DNA from: Anthonomus grandis grandis
Taxonomy: Eukaryota; Arthropoda; Insecta; Coleoptera; Curculionidae
Length of the DNA stretch: 64,000 bases
NCBI RefSeq assembly: GCF_022605725.1
Contig: NC_065551.1
Coordinates: forward strand, 19,344,001-19,408,000
Reading direction: 5' to 3'
This document shows, piece by piece, positions 12,037-22,822 of this stretch (position 1 is its first letter; each line of letters opens with the position of its first letter). Below the pieces are notes generated by a model that saw only the letters and a list, made by a program, of their open reading frames with translations, searched no databases and had not been told where the DNA came from. A program made the position numbers and the translations under genes.

Positions 12037-12985
12037 CAGGGTGTTTCACTTTTTTGTAGCAGGACTTTAACAGTATTTAGAAAAATTAATTTTAAGGTAG
12101 GTTCTCATATAAATATTGATCGTCAAACTTTTTGTTTCTGAGATACAGGGCGTCAAATTTTTCCAAAAAAAAAGTTTTTATTTTTTAATATCCGAACTAT
12201 CAAAGATATTGAAATCAAAATTGGTATAAACAATTCTAAGATGAAGGGTCATAATCGTAAATAATGTCATGTTTCTACGTTGGCCAGTGGTGAAGATATG
12301 ACTAATTAATAATGTTAATGTGACTAAAAAAGTAGCACGCCACTGGATTAAGTCGATTAAACGATCATTTCTAAATAGTGCATTTAATTGTAAACAAAAA
12401 TGCCCTCTTGATATTTTTTCGTATCTGACTCCGTTTTCTCCTCAAATTGGGTTGTAAAAATCACTTAAGATTTAAAGATAAATTTATTTTAACCGTCTAA
12501 TAAATCGCAACATAGAACAATACCACAAATACTTATAACTTATTTATAACAAACAACAGATTACAAGAACACAACAAACAATTAACAAATTTAAAGAAGG
12601 TGTTCGAAATGTGAACCATTTTCTGCAATACATAATTCACATCGACGAATAACCGAACGTGAAATGTTATTTAAAAATGGTACTATTTCATTACAAGCAA
12701 TCCTAATTCTTTATAAGGTCATCCCTTGTTGGAACAGGTGTCGCATACACTCTTTCTTTTAAAAATCCCCATACTGAAAAGTCTAAGGGGTTTAAGTCTG
12801 GGGATCGTGGAGGCCACGCTACTGGCCCTCCACGACCCATCCACCTTTCTGGATAATGGGTATCCAACCAGTTTCGCACAATTCTCCCATAATGCGCAGG
12901 ACAACCGTCAAGCTGGAACCAACTCCGTCTCCTTAAATTTAAAGGAATATCTTCCCACATATTCGCATGCATGTGAAACACCCTG
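12037..12985 (-). mobile_element. DD41D mariner-like element, copy B (internally deleted)
   Basis: Flanked by TA (12035-12036, 12986-12987). The ends CAGGGTGTTTCAC and GTGAAACACCCTG are perfect over 13 bp only. The minus-strand transposase C-terminal half (about 12985-12592) begins immediately inside the right end. The first catalytic Asp region, the N-terminal HTH and the long inner repeat are therefore missing. Visible blocks are FQLDGCPAHY, PPRSPDLNPLDF and the conserved end ENGSHFEHLL. The second and third catalytic Asp are 41 residues apart. A frameshift lies near 12712. Confidence 0.75.
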
Positions 12986-13053
12986 TATAATATTTCAGTA
13001 GTATAAACAGTTGTTTTATGCACCGTTTTATTCGTTTTAAACATTAAATAATC

Positions 13054-14849
13054 ATGGAACTCGATACTGTTTTACCCGGGAATAGTTCTGATGACAATAT
13101 TCAAATGGAGAATGAAATAGAAATTCCTTCATATCGTTCCGACAGTGATTCGGAGATTGAAGAATTAGAAAAAAAAAAAGCGTGGCGAGAGTATAAGCAG
13201 TGGCTCTTTGTAAGAAAATTTGCATGTGTTAAAGAAGCGGAGGCAGTTGTTCGTGCAGAAAATACTTGGTCTATTTTAATAACACATATGACTGAAGAAG
13301 GAAACAAAAGGTTTTATCGCTGTAACAAAGTAAAACGTCGTGGCTCTCAGTGTGCGGCACAAATTTATTTACTGTTTGAAGCTACATCAGATGCTGTTTT
13401 GCTCCATCGTGTAGAGGCTGCCCATAACCACGAGTCGATTGGAATTCATTCTGATTACGGAATAAGTCAGGAAGTTAGGACAGAAATAAACAAACTATTT
13501 GATTTACATTTGAAGCCTAAAGCTATTTTAAAAAGTCTTAGTAAGATGGAGGGAGTAAAATTACCATCAATGAAACAATTGAACAATTATCTATCAAGTC
13601 GTAGACGTGTTAAATACGGTTCCTCAACTATAAGTCTAGGAGAACTGGAGCGATGGATATATATATATATATATATATCATACAGCAGTTTCCGAGGACA
13701 TACACCAAGTGTTTGCACTTTCTTATTATATATTCGCAGATGAACCAATGTCCTTTCGCTTTGCATTGTCTACAAAACATTTACTGGGGTTAGCAGAACG
13801 TCATGCAAATATTATCCATGCTGATGCGACATACAAGTTGATTTGGCAAGAGTTCCCGGTATTAATTGTAGGAACTACAGATAAACATAGAAAATTTCAT
13901 CCGATATGTCTAGGAGTTTCGACAAACGAGCGTCAGGAAGATTTTACCATGTCATTTAATAGTTTAAAAGAACAGGTTTTGTTTGCATACGGACATTCTC
14001 TACAACCGTAGGTATTAGTTTGTGATACCGCAAAGAGCATCCAAAATGCTTTTACAGAAGTCTTTGATCCTGAACCCATTGTGAGAATATGTTGGGCACA
14101 TTCAAAAACGCCCGAAAGAATATATTACAACACATTGATGCTTTACAGTCCGTTACTTCTCCTGAACATTTTACTAGCGCATCACAGCTTTTTATGAGGA
14201 AATGGAAAACCCAAACTAATTTTATTAAATACTTCAAAGAAGAGTGGTCAACTCAAAATCGCAATTGGTACCTAGGTGCTGCCCCAGGATCACCAGCCAC
14301 AAACAACGCACTGGAATCGTTTAATAGAACCATAAAAGATAGCAATACATTACGCGAAAGATTTCCTTTGTCTCGTTTTCTGGTTATTGCATCGGAGATG
14401 GTTAACGAATGGTCCTGCAAAACTACAGAGGAGCCCTTTTCAATTACTCCGCTTATTAAACTTCCTGATTGGACAAAAGCATATCAAAGGGCAAAATTGG
14501 ACAAAAAAATAAAGATGTTAGATGCTGACACGAAGAACAATGTCTATATAGTACCAGGAGGTCAAGTATTGGATGTTCAGGCTGAAAAACCTTGGGAAAC
14601 TTTTGATGAATTCAAACAATTTTTTTTTCCACTTGGAGAGTAACAATTCCCAAAGAAAAGGATGATTGGATGAATGGTAGCTGCAATTGTCCACAGTTTT
14701 TTAAGATGTATATATGCAAACATCTTCTGGGCCTAGCAATTAGATTAAAATATACAGTTCCGCCTGTAGAGGCAAAAAATATCCATATTGGACAAAAAAG
14801 AAAGCGTGGACGTCCATCAAAATCCAAACCTGCTTTGGTAATTCAGTGA
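13054..14849 (+). pseudogene. MULE transposase with FLYWCH-like and SWIM zinc fingers
   Basis: A Mutator-like transposase, about 590 codons when read across breaks. The order is an acidic N-terminus, a FLYWCH/WRKY-GCM1-like finger (YRCNKVKRRGSQCAAQI ... HNHE, about residues 88-128), the MULE DDE core (IHADATYKLIWQEFPVLIVG; VCDTAKSIQNAF; CWAH) and APGSPATNNALESFNRT. Then come a SWIM finger CNC-x8-CKH near 14680-14720 and an AT-hook-like KRGRPSKSK before TGA. The breaks are a TA microsatellite shift at 13657-13678, an in-frame TAG at 14009-14011, and shifts near 14100 and 14640. Terminal inverted repeats were not found. It is disrupted and no longer able to make a full protein. Confidence 0.82.
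13656..13679. repeat. (TA)n microsatellite inside MULE coding sequence
   Basis: An uninterrupted TA run of about 11 units follows the GELERW codons. The reading frame changes across it: the downstream frame (HTAVSEDIHQVFALSYYIF) is offset from the upstream one. This points to repeat expansion or slippage as the cause of the frameshift. Confidence 0.85.
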
Positions 14850-15442
14850 TGTTTTTAATTTATTGAAGTCTTATTAATAATTTGTTTAAAGTTCACTCTT
14901 TTTTGTTTTGTGGTTCAAATACTGTTTGATGATAAAAAATGGCATTTTTTGTTCTTTTTGTTTTATAAATAGAAGACAATAAAGTATATTTGTGATGCCT
15001 ATTTTTGTTTTATTTTATGCTCACTAGCTTTTGTCATATTATAAAGTATGAAGTTCAAACAGTTTTTAGAAGGTTTATTATTTAAATAGCTATCCAGATT
15101 AGTATAAAACAGTTGACAATATTAACTTAATTAGATGCTAAAGATTAGATGCTCAATAAGTATTTTTGTTGCTCCACCCAGTTTTTAAACGTGCTAAAAA
15201 GTATGAAAACTGATGTTCGATTGAATACTACCCATATTTTTATTAAAATTAAATTGAATTGAACCAAAAAGATTTCAGATGGTGCGCTGCGCTGTCTCTA
15301 CCTTATCTTGTTTTCAGACCTTATTTTTATCTATTACTTGACGTTTGAGTCGGTCATGTTTCAACGAAAACGCTCTATTTATAGCGAAAAATCTGAATTT
15401 AATATTACTATATTGATCGTCTTACATTTATGGTCAATTTTG
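14850..15442. other. AT-rich DNA downstream of the MULE
   Basis: Probably the 3' flank of the MULE (an AATAAAG lies near 14980), then unrecognised sequence. No coding signal. Confidence 0.45.
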
Positions 15443-16883
15443 GAACTCTTAATAAATATAAAATTGAAAACTAAATGACCACTACTAGGTGGCCGCCATT
15501 TTGCGTGATTTTATGTCCTTTTGATGTTGGTCACTCTGACAAATTTCAGTTGTACCAATTGTAAGGAAACAAAACAATTAAAGTTTTTGGGAGATTATGT
15601 TACACTGGCCTTTTTCTTTCCCAAAAAAGCTAAAAAAATAGACTTAACTTAAAGGAACTTCTTCATAAACATTGCTAGTAGAGTTTTGCATTTCCTACTT
15701 ATTAAATTTATCGCAATTTGTATTAAGTTCAATGGATACAGATCATCTAGTTACGTCTAAAGTGGTGCTAACCAGAGGAGAAATGTTGCTCCATTTTATT
15801 TTATTAATGACATTTCCAGAAGTATTGGCAGCACGAACTTAATAAATATACCTGGACTGCTAATGCATATGGCCATGATACCCCAAAAATGAGTGCGTAT
15901 ACTCAGAGGTGAGCGTTGTCAACTTCCTTATCATTATTTAATATAGTTTTTGTTGGCAACACTAAAAATGTTCAGAGTGACCAACATTAAAAGGACACAA
16001 CCACTATAAAAATGGCGGCCACCATGCAGTGATCATTTTTGGGTATCGTGGCCATATGCATTAGCAGTCCAGGTATATTTATTAAGTTCGTGATCGTCTA
16101 CAACAGGCGATATGCTTCCTCCTTATTTAATACGTGGATAATATATCACCATTCTTATTTAAACGTATTTGATTCACTGTTTCTCAAAACCGAATTATTG
16201 TAAATTGTTGTTTATGATAGAATAATATATTTTTACTATATAAACCCTTGCTAATTACAAACCCTCATAAAATCATCTATATTTTGATTTTTATAGATGA
16301 TTGTACCTATTAATGTGGAAACACTGTACATAGAAGGAAAGTAAAAGTCGTAATAGTAAAAATAGAAAGAAAATAAAAGTGTTTTTAACTGATTTTGTTG
16401 AGTAAATACAAGCAAAAATTTAAATGAAGATCATCATTTTCATGGTAGTAGGATTTATAAGATTCAAGTTTAAGTTTAGATTTATAAGATTTAAGATTAT
16501 CAGAATAATATAAAAAATATTTTAAAGTGCATGCTTCTACCCCAAGTTAATTGAAACTTTATCTCATTTTAGGTGAGGATTACTTTCTTTCATAAGTTTT
16601 AAGGAAATTCTTAAAGAAGTAGAAGAAAAATCACAGATCTAACGCTTATCTTAAATTCTTCTATACTAACTATCTTAAATTCTTAACTAAATCTAACTTT
16701 CTATTTTATATTTGTAGTCATAAGCTCTCAAAAACTTTAATTGTTTTGTTTCCCTACAATTGGCACAACTGAAATTTGTCAGAGTGACCAAAATCGGAAA
16801 GACACAATCACGCAAAATGACGGCCCCTTAGTAGTAGTCATTTAGTTTTCATTGAGTCCAGGTATTTTTATTAAGTTCGTTAT
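15443..16883. repeat. inverted-repeat element, about 1.44 kb, outer arms about 160 bp
   Basis: The left arm (about 15443-15600) and right arm (about 16720-16883) are diverged reverse complements. Shared landmarks are CTTAATAAA, AAAACTAAATGAC, GCCATTTTGCGTGATT, GGTCACTCTGACAAATTTCA and CAAAACAATTAAAGTTTTTG. There is no transposase frame inside. It looks like a foldback or MITE-type element of unknown superfamily. Confidence 0.65.
15832..16092. repeat. inner 261-bp inverted-repeat element, same family module
   Basis: The ends CACGAACTTAATAAATATAC and their reverse complement extend about 52 bp with one mismatch, through CTGGACTGCTAATGCATATG. Its right part also carries the AGAGTGACCAACATTAAAAG / ATGGCGGCCACC module that is seen in the outer arms. 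It therefore appears to be a related copy inserted in, or derived from, the larger element. Confidence 0.7.
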
Positions 16884-16904
16884 TGGCAGTAAGTTTCTAC
16901 TGCT

Positions 16905-17400
16905 GATGACGTAAAGGTTTTTTGTCTAGTTAAAAATTGTCATGACTACATTATGTAACTGCAAGCAGATCTTGATAGCTTTTATAATTGGTGTGAAGCT
17001 AACAGAGCCCACTTTACCTTCTAAAATGTGAAAAGATGTAGATTTCTTTGCTCACAAATGAGATTGACTTTAGATACATAATAAAAGAAATCACACGACC
17101 AAATTGTGACTCTCGTCTGTACCTCGGGGTCTATGTTGATAAAGAGCTTATCTTTAGCCTAGGCTTCATTTCAAGATCAACAGAACTATTTTCTAAGCAA
17201 CGAGAACAATTTTGTTTAACTACCTAATGAAATCGCACTTACTCTATACCCTATTATTATGGTTTCCTAATTACGCAGTGTTAATATGCAGGCTAGAATC
17301 AGGTCAACGAAAATGTTACAAGTAATATGCTAGTTCTATATTCTGTACCAAGGCTTATTGAAATGTCTCTTCATCAATCTGCTGTTTGTGGGAATTTGGT
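16905..17400 (+). mobile_element. Jockey-type reverse-transcriptase fragment
   Basis: Broken frames on the + strand still read TADDVKVF (catalytic YADD relic), LYNWCEANRAHF-like, VTLVCTSGSMLIKSLSL (relic of the L-GVY-D-L-F block), LLLWFPNYAVLICRLES and LFYSVPRLIEMSLHQS. The order is that of the palm and thumb of Jockey-clade RT. The left part of the tandem duplication starts within it. Confidence 0.7.
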
Positions 17401-19526
17401 GTTTTTTTCAAATATGCAACTGACAACAAGCAAATTGGGGCTTCAGATCTCTTATCAGCTTTGAACTAACACTTCAGTCCATATAAATATATCGCAAGCA
17501 TAACTGGTTCATTGATGTTCAGTTACGGTTCGATGTTGGTCTGTTTGGCATGAATTATTCAAATAATTTCAAATCTGTTCTTTTAGATAGATTATTATAG
17601 TTATTTAATGCACTACCTACTATTAGTTTTAAATTGTACTAGTTAGTTAGTTTAAATTACTGCAGGTATTGTATTATTGATATTTCAATAATTGATGCCT
17701 TATTTTTAAGATTTGCTTCCTGTGTTGAATTATCTGATGATAGAGCAATAACATGTGTAGTAAGTTTTTATTAAAAATAAAACAAAGTCATATTTCAGCT
17801 GGTCCGCTGCCATCTCTCCTTATCTTATCTCCTGACCTTATTGTTACTCCGTTAGTGTAAGGTAACAGGTAAAGATAAATAGAATAAAAACTTACAAATA
17901 ATAAATAAAATTTTTTGTTAGACGGTACTGGTGGATTCCTTTAGGTAATAGTAATAATATTTTTACTTCTAAGATTTACTTACGATACATTTTAAGCGTT
18001 ATGTTTACTTATACAATTTCTTTACATTTTGAAAAAGCTTTCAGATTTGTTCAACCCTGTCCACTTCCAAAAGTAATTACCTTGCTAATGCTCTTATAGC
18101 TGTCATCAATTATTTTTCCCCCTTATTAAGTCGTTTTTTCTTCTATTTCGGTTCCAAAATTTCCCATAAATGTAAGACGCTCAATTTTTTTTTCAATTCA
18201 GTTCAATTGAATGTATTTAATAAATAGTTTAGATACAAAATAAACATTTTTATGAAATTCGTGGACTATATTTTTATAAAACTCACATATGGGCATAATT
18301 TAAATACAATATATATAAATTTAAATATAACTTTTTAATATACCTAACCTAATTTAATAAGTTAGTTTTAAAATCAAATTATAGTAACGATTTCAAAACT
18401 TAAAGATAAAAGGTATACTGCTTCAGCGTTAAAAGGTTCTTTTAAGACTTGCTCGTTTAGGGTATTAAACGTCCAATCTTAAATAGTGCATTTGAATTTC
18501 GTTTAATTATTCTTTGTTGTTAAAAATTAGGACCCAAGATAAGAGATAAATCAGTTGGCAGGAAGAAGTCGACGTAAATAGAACTATGATATGTTCTTGA
18601 AGAGCAAATCTGGTTAAATGGTTATGATTTTCTGATACATAATTATGATCCATTTTTAAATTATTATTTAATATCAGTTGACATATAAACTTCTTATACT
18701 TAAAATATTGTTCGTATAGAACTTCTATATAGAGTCCTTATTGTTCAACAGCATTTTTAAAACGGCATTTTGACAAGTAGAAAGTTTTCTTGGATTAGAA
18801 TTATATAATCTGCCTAAAATAATAATACAATATCTCACCAAGGATCTGTATAAAATTATTTGGGAATTTTACGTATTTGATGAAAAAATGTATAAAATAG
18901 ATTTATAATTTTCTTATTTAATTCACTTATTTAAAATTAACGTATTCGTCCCAATTTATATGTTTATTCAAGCCAAAGTATTAAGCGGTATTATTACGAA
19001 ATATTTCTTTGGAGTCATATACAGTCACGTACATTACCGCAATTCTTCAAATGAATTTGATTATGGTCGTTGTAGGGTTGATCAGACATTATATATTATG
19101 ATATTTTTTTCCGACTGACTGTGAACGCTAATAAGACCTATCTCTCTGATAAGTTTCTTCCCAAGTTTATGCGTACGAGTACTATAGTTTTAACAAACGC
19201 TACCAGTATTACTTATACATTGTATTATTGTTTAGAGCAGAAAGGTAGAAAGGATATGGGCCCCAGCACCTTATCTTATATTATATGTTATACCACATTC
19301 TATATTGTTTTAAATGTACTTTTTATTGTTTCATTTTTCCAGCCTAATTTCTATTTTTTTCGATAGTTTTTTATTAAATTCAGAGGTCTATTTTAAAACT
19401 GCAGTTCTATAAAAAATTGTTTTATTTATTTTAATAATTGAAAGTAATGTTATTTACTAGTTCCAAAATTGCATACTCTGTATTCCTTTGGCTTCCGAAG
19501 CCATTTTGTTTCTCATAAAGTAAATG
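17211..19526. repeat. tandem duplication, copy 1 (2.3 kb)
   Basis: Nearly identical to 19533-22026 over its full length. It begins at TTTGTTTAACTACCTA and ends at TTCTCATAAAGTAAATG. It contains the C-terminal end of the Jockey RT fragment (+ strand) and a minus-strand non-LTR 3' end. Relative to copy 2 it lacks about 65 bp after 17461 and about 110 bp near 17755. The short open frame at 19121-19366 is shared by both copies and looks non-genic. Confidence 0.9.
18200..18960 (-). mobile_element. non-LTR 3'-end fragment (duplicate 1)
   Basis: Minus-strand frames near 18470-18720 read FKYKKFICQLILNNN, MDHNYVSENHNHLTRFAL and SSCQLIYLL, which resemble the thumb/C-terminal block of Jockey/CR1 RTs. 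They are followed by an AT-rich 3' UTR that ends near 18200 in a poly-purine run. Duplicated at about 20715-21480. Confidence 0.5.
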
Positions 19527-19532
19527 AAACCA

Positions 19533-22026
19533 TTTTGTTTAACTACCTAGTGAAATCACGCTTACTCTATGCATTTTTATTATGGTTTCCTAATTATGCA
19601 GTGTTAATATGCAGGCTAGAATCACGTTAACGAGAAATTTACAAGTGATATGCTAGTTCTATATTCTGTACAAAGGTTTATTGAAATGTCTCTTCATCAA
19701 TTTGCTGTTTGTGGGAATTTAGTGTTTTTTTCAAATATGCAACTGACAACAAGCAAATTGAGGCTTCAGATCTCTTATCAGCTTTGAACTTTTTTCTGCT
19801 ATTTCTGAAGCTATTTTCTGCATCCATTTAAGAAGACACAATGTATTTTATCTTAACACTTCAGTCCATATAAATATTATATCGTAAGCAACTGGTTCAT
19901 TGATGTTCAGTTAAGTTCGATGTTGGTCTGTTTGGCATGAATTATTCAAATAATTTCAAATCTGTTCTTTTAGATAGATTATTATAGTTATTTAATGCAC
20001 TACCTACTATTAGTTTTAAATTGTACCAGTTAGTGAGAATTGCTGCAGGTATTGTATTATTGATATTTCAATAATTGAATAATTGATGCCTTATTTTTAA
20101 GATTTGCTTCCTGTATTGAATTATCTAACGATAGAGCAATAACATGTGCAATCCAGGTAAAAATATTTGATGCAGCTTTCAGCCTTTCCGCGTTCCCTAA
20201 AGAATCGCGTCACTTATACTAGTACATTATAGGCTATTTTTTGAAATACAGGCAAGTTTTTATTAAAAATAAAACAAAAATATCTTTTAGCTGGTCCGCT
20301 GCCATCTCTCCTTATCTTATCTCCTGACCTTATTGTTACTCCGTTGATGTAAGGTTACAGGTAAAGATAAATAAAATAAAAACTTACAAATTTGACACAA
20401 TACAATTTTGAAAACAACAATTTTGTTAGACGGTACTGGTGGATTCCTTTAGGTAATAGTAATAATATTTTTACTTCTAAGATTTCCTTACATTTTAAGC
20501 GTTATGTTTACTTATACAATTTCTTTACATTTTGAAAAAGTTTTCAGATTTTTTCAACCCTGTCCACTTCCAAAAGTAATTACCTAGCCAAGGCTCTTAT
20601 AGCTGTCATCAATTATTTTTTCCCCTTAATAAGTCGTTTTTTCTTCTATTTCGGTTCCAAAATTTCCCATAAATGTAAGACGATCAATTTTTTTTTCAAT
20701 TCAGTTCAATTGAATTTATTTAATAAATAGTTTAGATACAAAATAAACATTTTTATGAAATTCGTGGACTATATTTTTATAAAACTCACATGGGCATAAT
20801 TTAAATACAATATATATAAATTTAAATATAACTTTTTAATATACCTAACCTAATTTAATAAGTTAGTTATAAAATCAAATTATAGTAACGATTTCAAAAC
20901 TTAAAGATAAAAGGTATACTGCTTCAGCGTTAAAAGGTTCTTTTAAGACTTGCTCGTTTAGGGTATTAAACGTCCAATCTTAAATAGTGCATTTGAATTT
21001 CGTTTAATTATTCTTTGTTGTTAAAAATTAGGACCCAAGATAAGAGATAAATCAGTTGGCAGGAAGAAGTCGACGTAAATAGAACTATGATATGTTCTTG
21101 AAGAGCAAATCTGGTTAAATGGTTATGATTTTCTGATACATGAATATGATCCATTTTTAAATTATTATTTAATATCAGTTGACATATAAACTTCTTATAC
21201 TTAAAATATTGTTCGTATAGAACTTCTATATAGAGTCCTTATTGTTCAACAGCATTTTTAGAACGGCATTTTGACAAGTAGAAAGTTTTCTTGGATTAGA
21301 ATTATATAATCTGCCTAAAATAATAATACAATATCTCACCAAGGATCTGTATAAAATTATTTGGGAATTTTACGTATTTGATGAAAAAATTTATAAAATA
21401 GATTTATAATTTTCTTATTTAATTCACTTATTTAAAATTAACGTATTCGTCCCAATTTATATGTTTATTCAAGCCAAAGTATTAAGCGGTATTATTACGA
21501 AATATTTCTTTGGAGTCATATACAGTCACGTACATTACCGCAATTCTTCAAATGAATTTGATTATGGTCGTTGTAGGGTTGATCAGACATTATATATTAT
21601 GATTTTTTTTCCGACTGACTGTAAACGCTAATAAGACCTATCTCTCTGATAACTTTCTTCCCAAGTTTATGCGTACGAGTACTATAGTTTTAACAAACGC
21701 TACCAGTATTACTTATACATTGTATTATTGTTTAGAGCAGAAAGGTAGAAAGGATATGGGCCCCAGCACCTTATCTTATATTATATGTTATACCACATTC
21801 TATATTGTTTTAAATGTACTTTTTATTGTTTCATTTTTCCAGCCTAATTTCTATTTTTTTCGATAGTTTTTTATTAAATTCAGAGGTCTATTTTAAAACT
21901 GCAGTTCTATAAAAAATTGTTTTATTTATTTTAATAATTGAAAGTAATGTTATTTACTAGTTCCAAAATTGCATACTCTGTATTCCTTTGGCTTCCGAAG
22001 CCATTTTGTTTCTCATAAAGTAAATG
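19533..22026. repeat. tandem duplication, copy 2 (2.5 kb)
   Basis: The second copy, in direct orientation, follows copy 1 after six bases. The junction holds two copies of CCATTTTGTT (19501-19510, 19530-19539). That fits microhomology- or slippage-mediated duplication. The few differences between copies suggest a fairly recent event. Confidence 0.9.
20715..21480 (-). mobile_element. non-LTR 3'-end fragment (duplicate 2)
   Basis: The second copy of the fragment at 18200-18960, carried by the tandem duplication, with only scattered substitutions. Confidence 0.5.
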
Positions 22027-22765
22027 GTAAGTATTTAAAACACTAACTAATCTTTGATTTATGCATTTTTCGAAAATGTTTGCAAAATTCTTATTTATTT
22101 ACGGATATAGCAGGTCTACTTGTTGCTTATTTCCAGTTTTAAAAATAGGACTTTAAATAGAGATTTTCCAGTCCGTTGCTATGTTATGTTGTAACAGATA
22201 ATTTTTTCTGAATGCAATGACGATTTTATAATTTGGATATGTATGTAAAGAATTTTGACTATGCTTAACACCGACATTTTGTATATACGCAATATAGACA
22301 CATTAAACTCAAATTTCCGCCACGTTTAGTATTCAAATTTCCCTCTTTTATTAAAGCATTTCCGTTTCCCTAATGACAGATAACAAAGTGACCAGGACAA
22401 CAATAAAAACATACGGTGTAGAATTATACCACTTGCGGGCGTGAGTAAGCGCCTAAGGAAGTATGACGTGTATAACCTTGTGAGAAAATTTGTAGCTAGT
22501 GACAAGTTTAAACATTAAAAAAATATTAAATGCAATAAATAAATAAACATTTTATTAAGAAATATTAAAAAAAAATAAGATAATAGAATAAAGAGAGAGT
22601 TGCGTCGTTCCGCTATTTAGGCCTAAAGCGTAGCGCATAACTTTATATAAACCCTTATCTATGGCGTAGCGGATTTTCCAGCTGTCAACTCAGTTATTCC
22701 GCTAACGCATGCGTATTACAACCGTCGCGCCGCTACTATCGAGTATCGGGTCTAACAGTGTAAAA
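22027..22765. other. upstream region of CPSF6 (promoter and 5' UTR expected)
   Basis: No coding frame. Composition rises in GC at about 22610-22765, with several CpGs (GTCGCGCCGC near 22725), as expected around the transcription start of a housekeeping gene. No clear TATA or initiator could be assigned. The segment near 22436-22460 shares GAGTAAGCGCCT with the element ends at 42.06 kb, so part may be TE-derived. Confidence 0.4.
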
Positions 22766-22822
22766 ATGGCGGAAAACGATATAGATCTTTACGCTGATGA
22801 TATTGATCAAGATTTTGCTCAA
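22766..22822 (+). CDS. CPSF6: CPSF6 exon 1
   Basis: The ATG at 22766 opens MAENDIDLYADDIDQDFAQ, then donor GTAAGT. The first residues match the acidic start of CPSF6/7 proteins. There is no in-frame upstream ATG close by, so this start is preferred. Confidence 0.92.

Noticed and set aside
11942..14998. GCATCACAAA / TTTGTGATGC as MULE terminal repeats
   Set aside because: Only 10 bp, flanks show no 8-10 bp duplication, and other insertions lie between.
19121..19366. 81-codon frame repeated at 21669-21866 as a duplicated gene
   Set aside because: Exists twice only because of the tandem duplication; hydrophobic AT-rich chance frame within retroelement debris.
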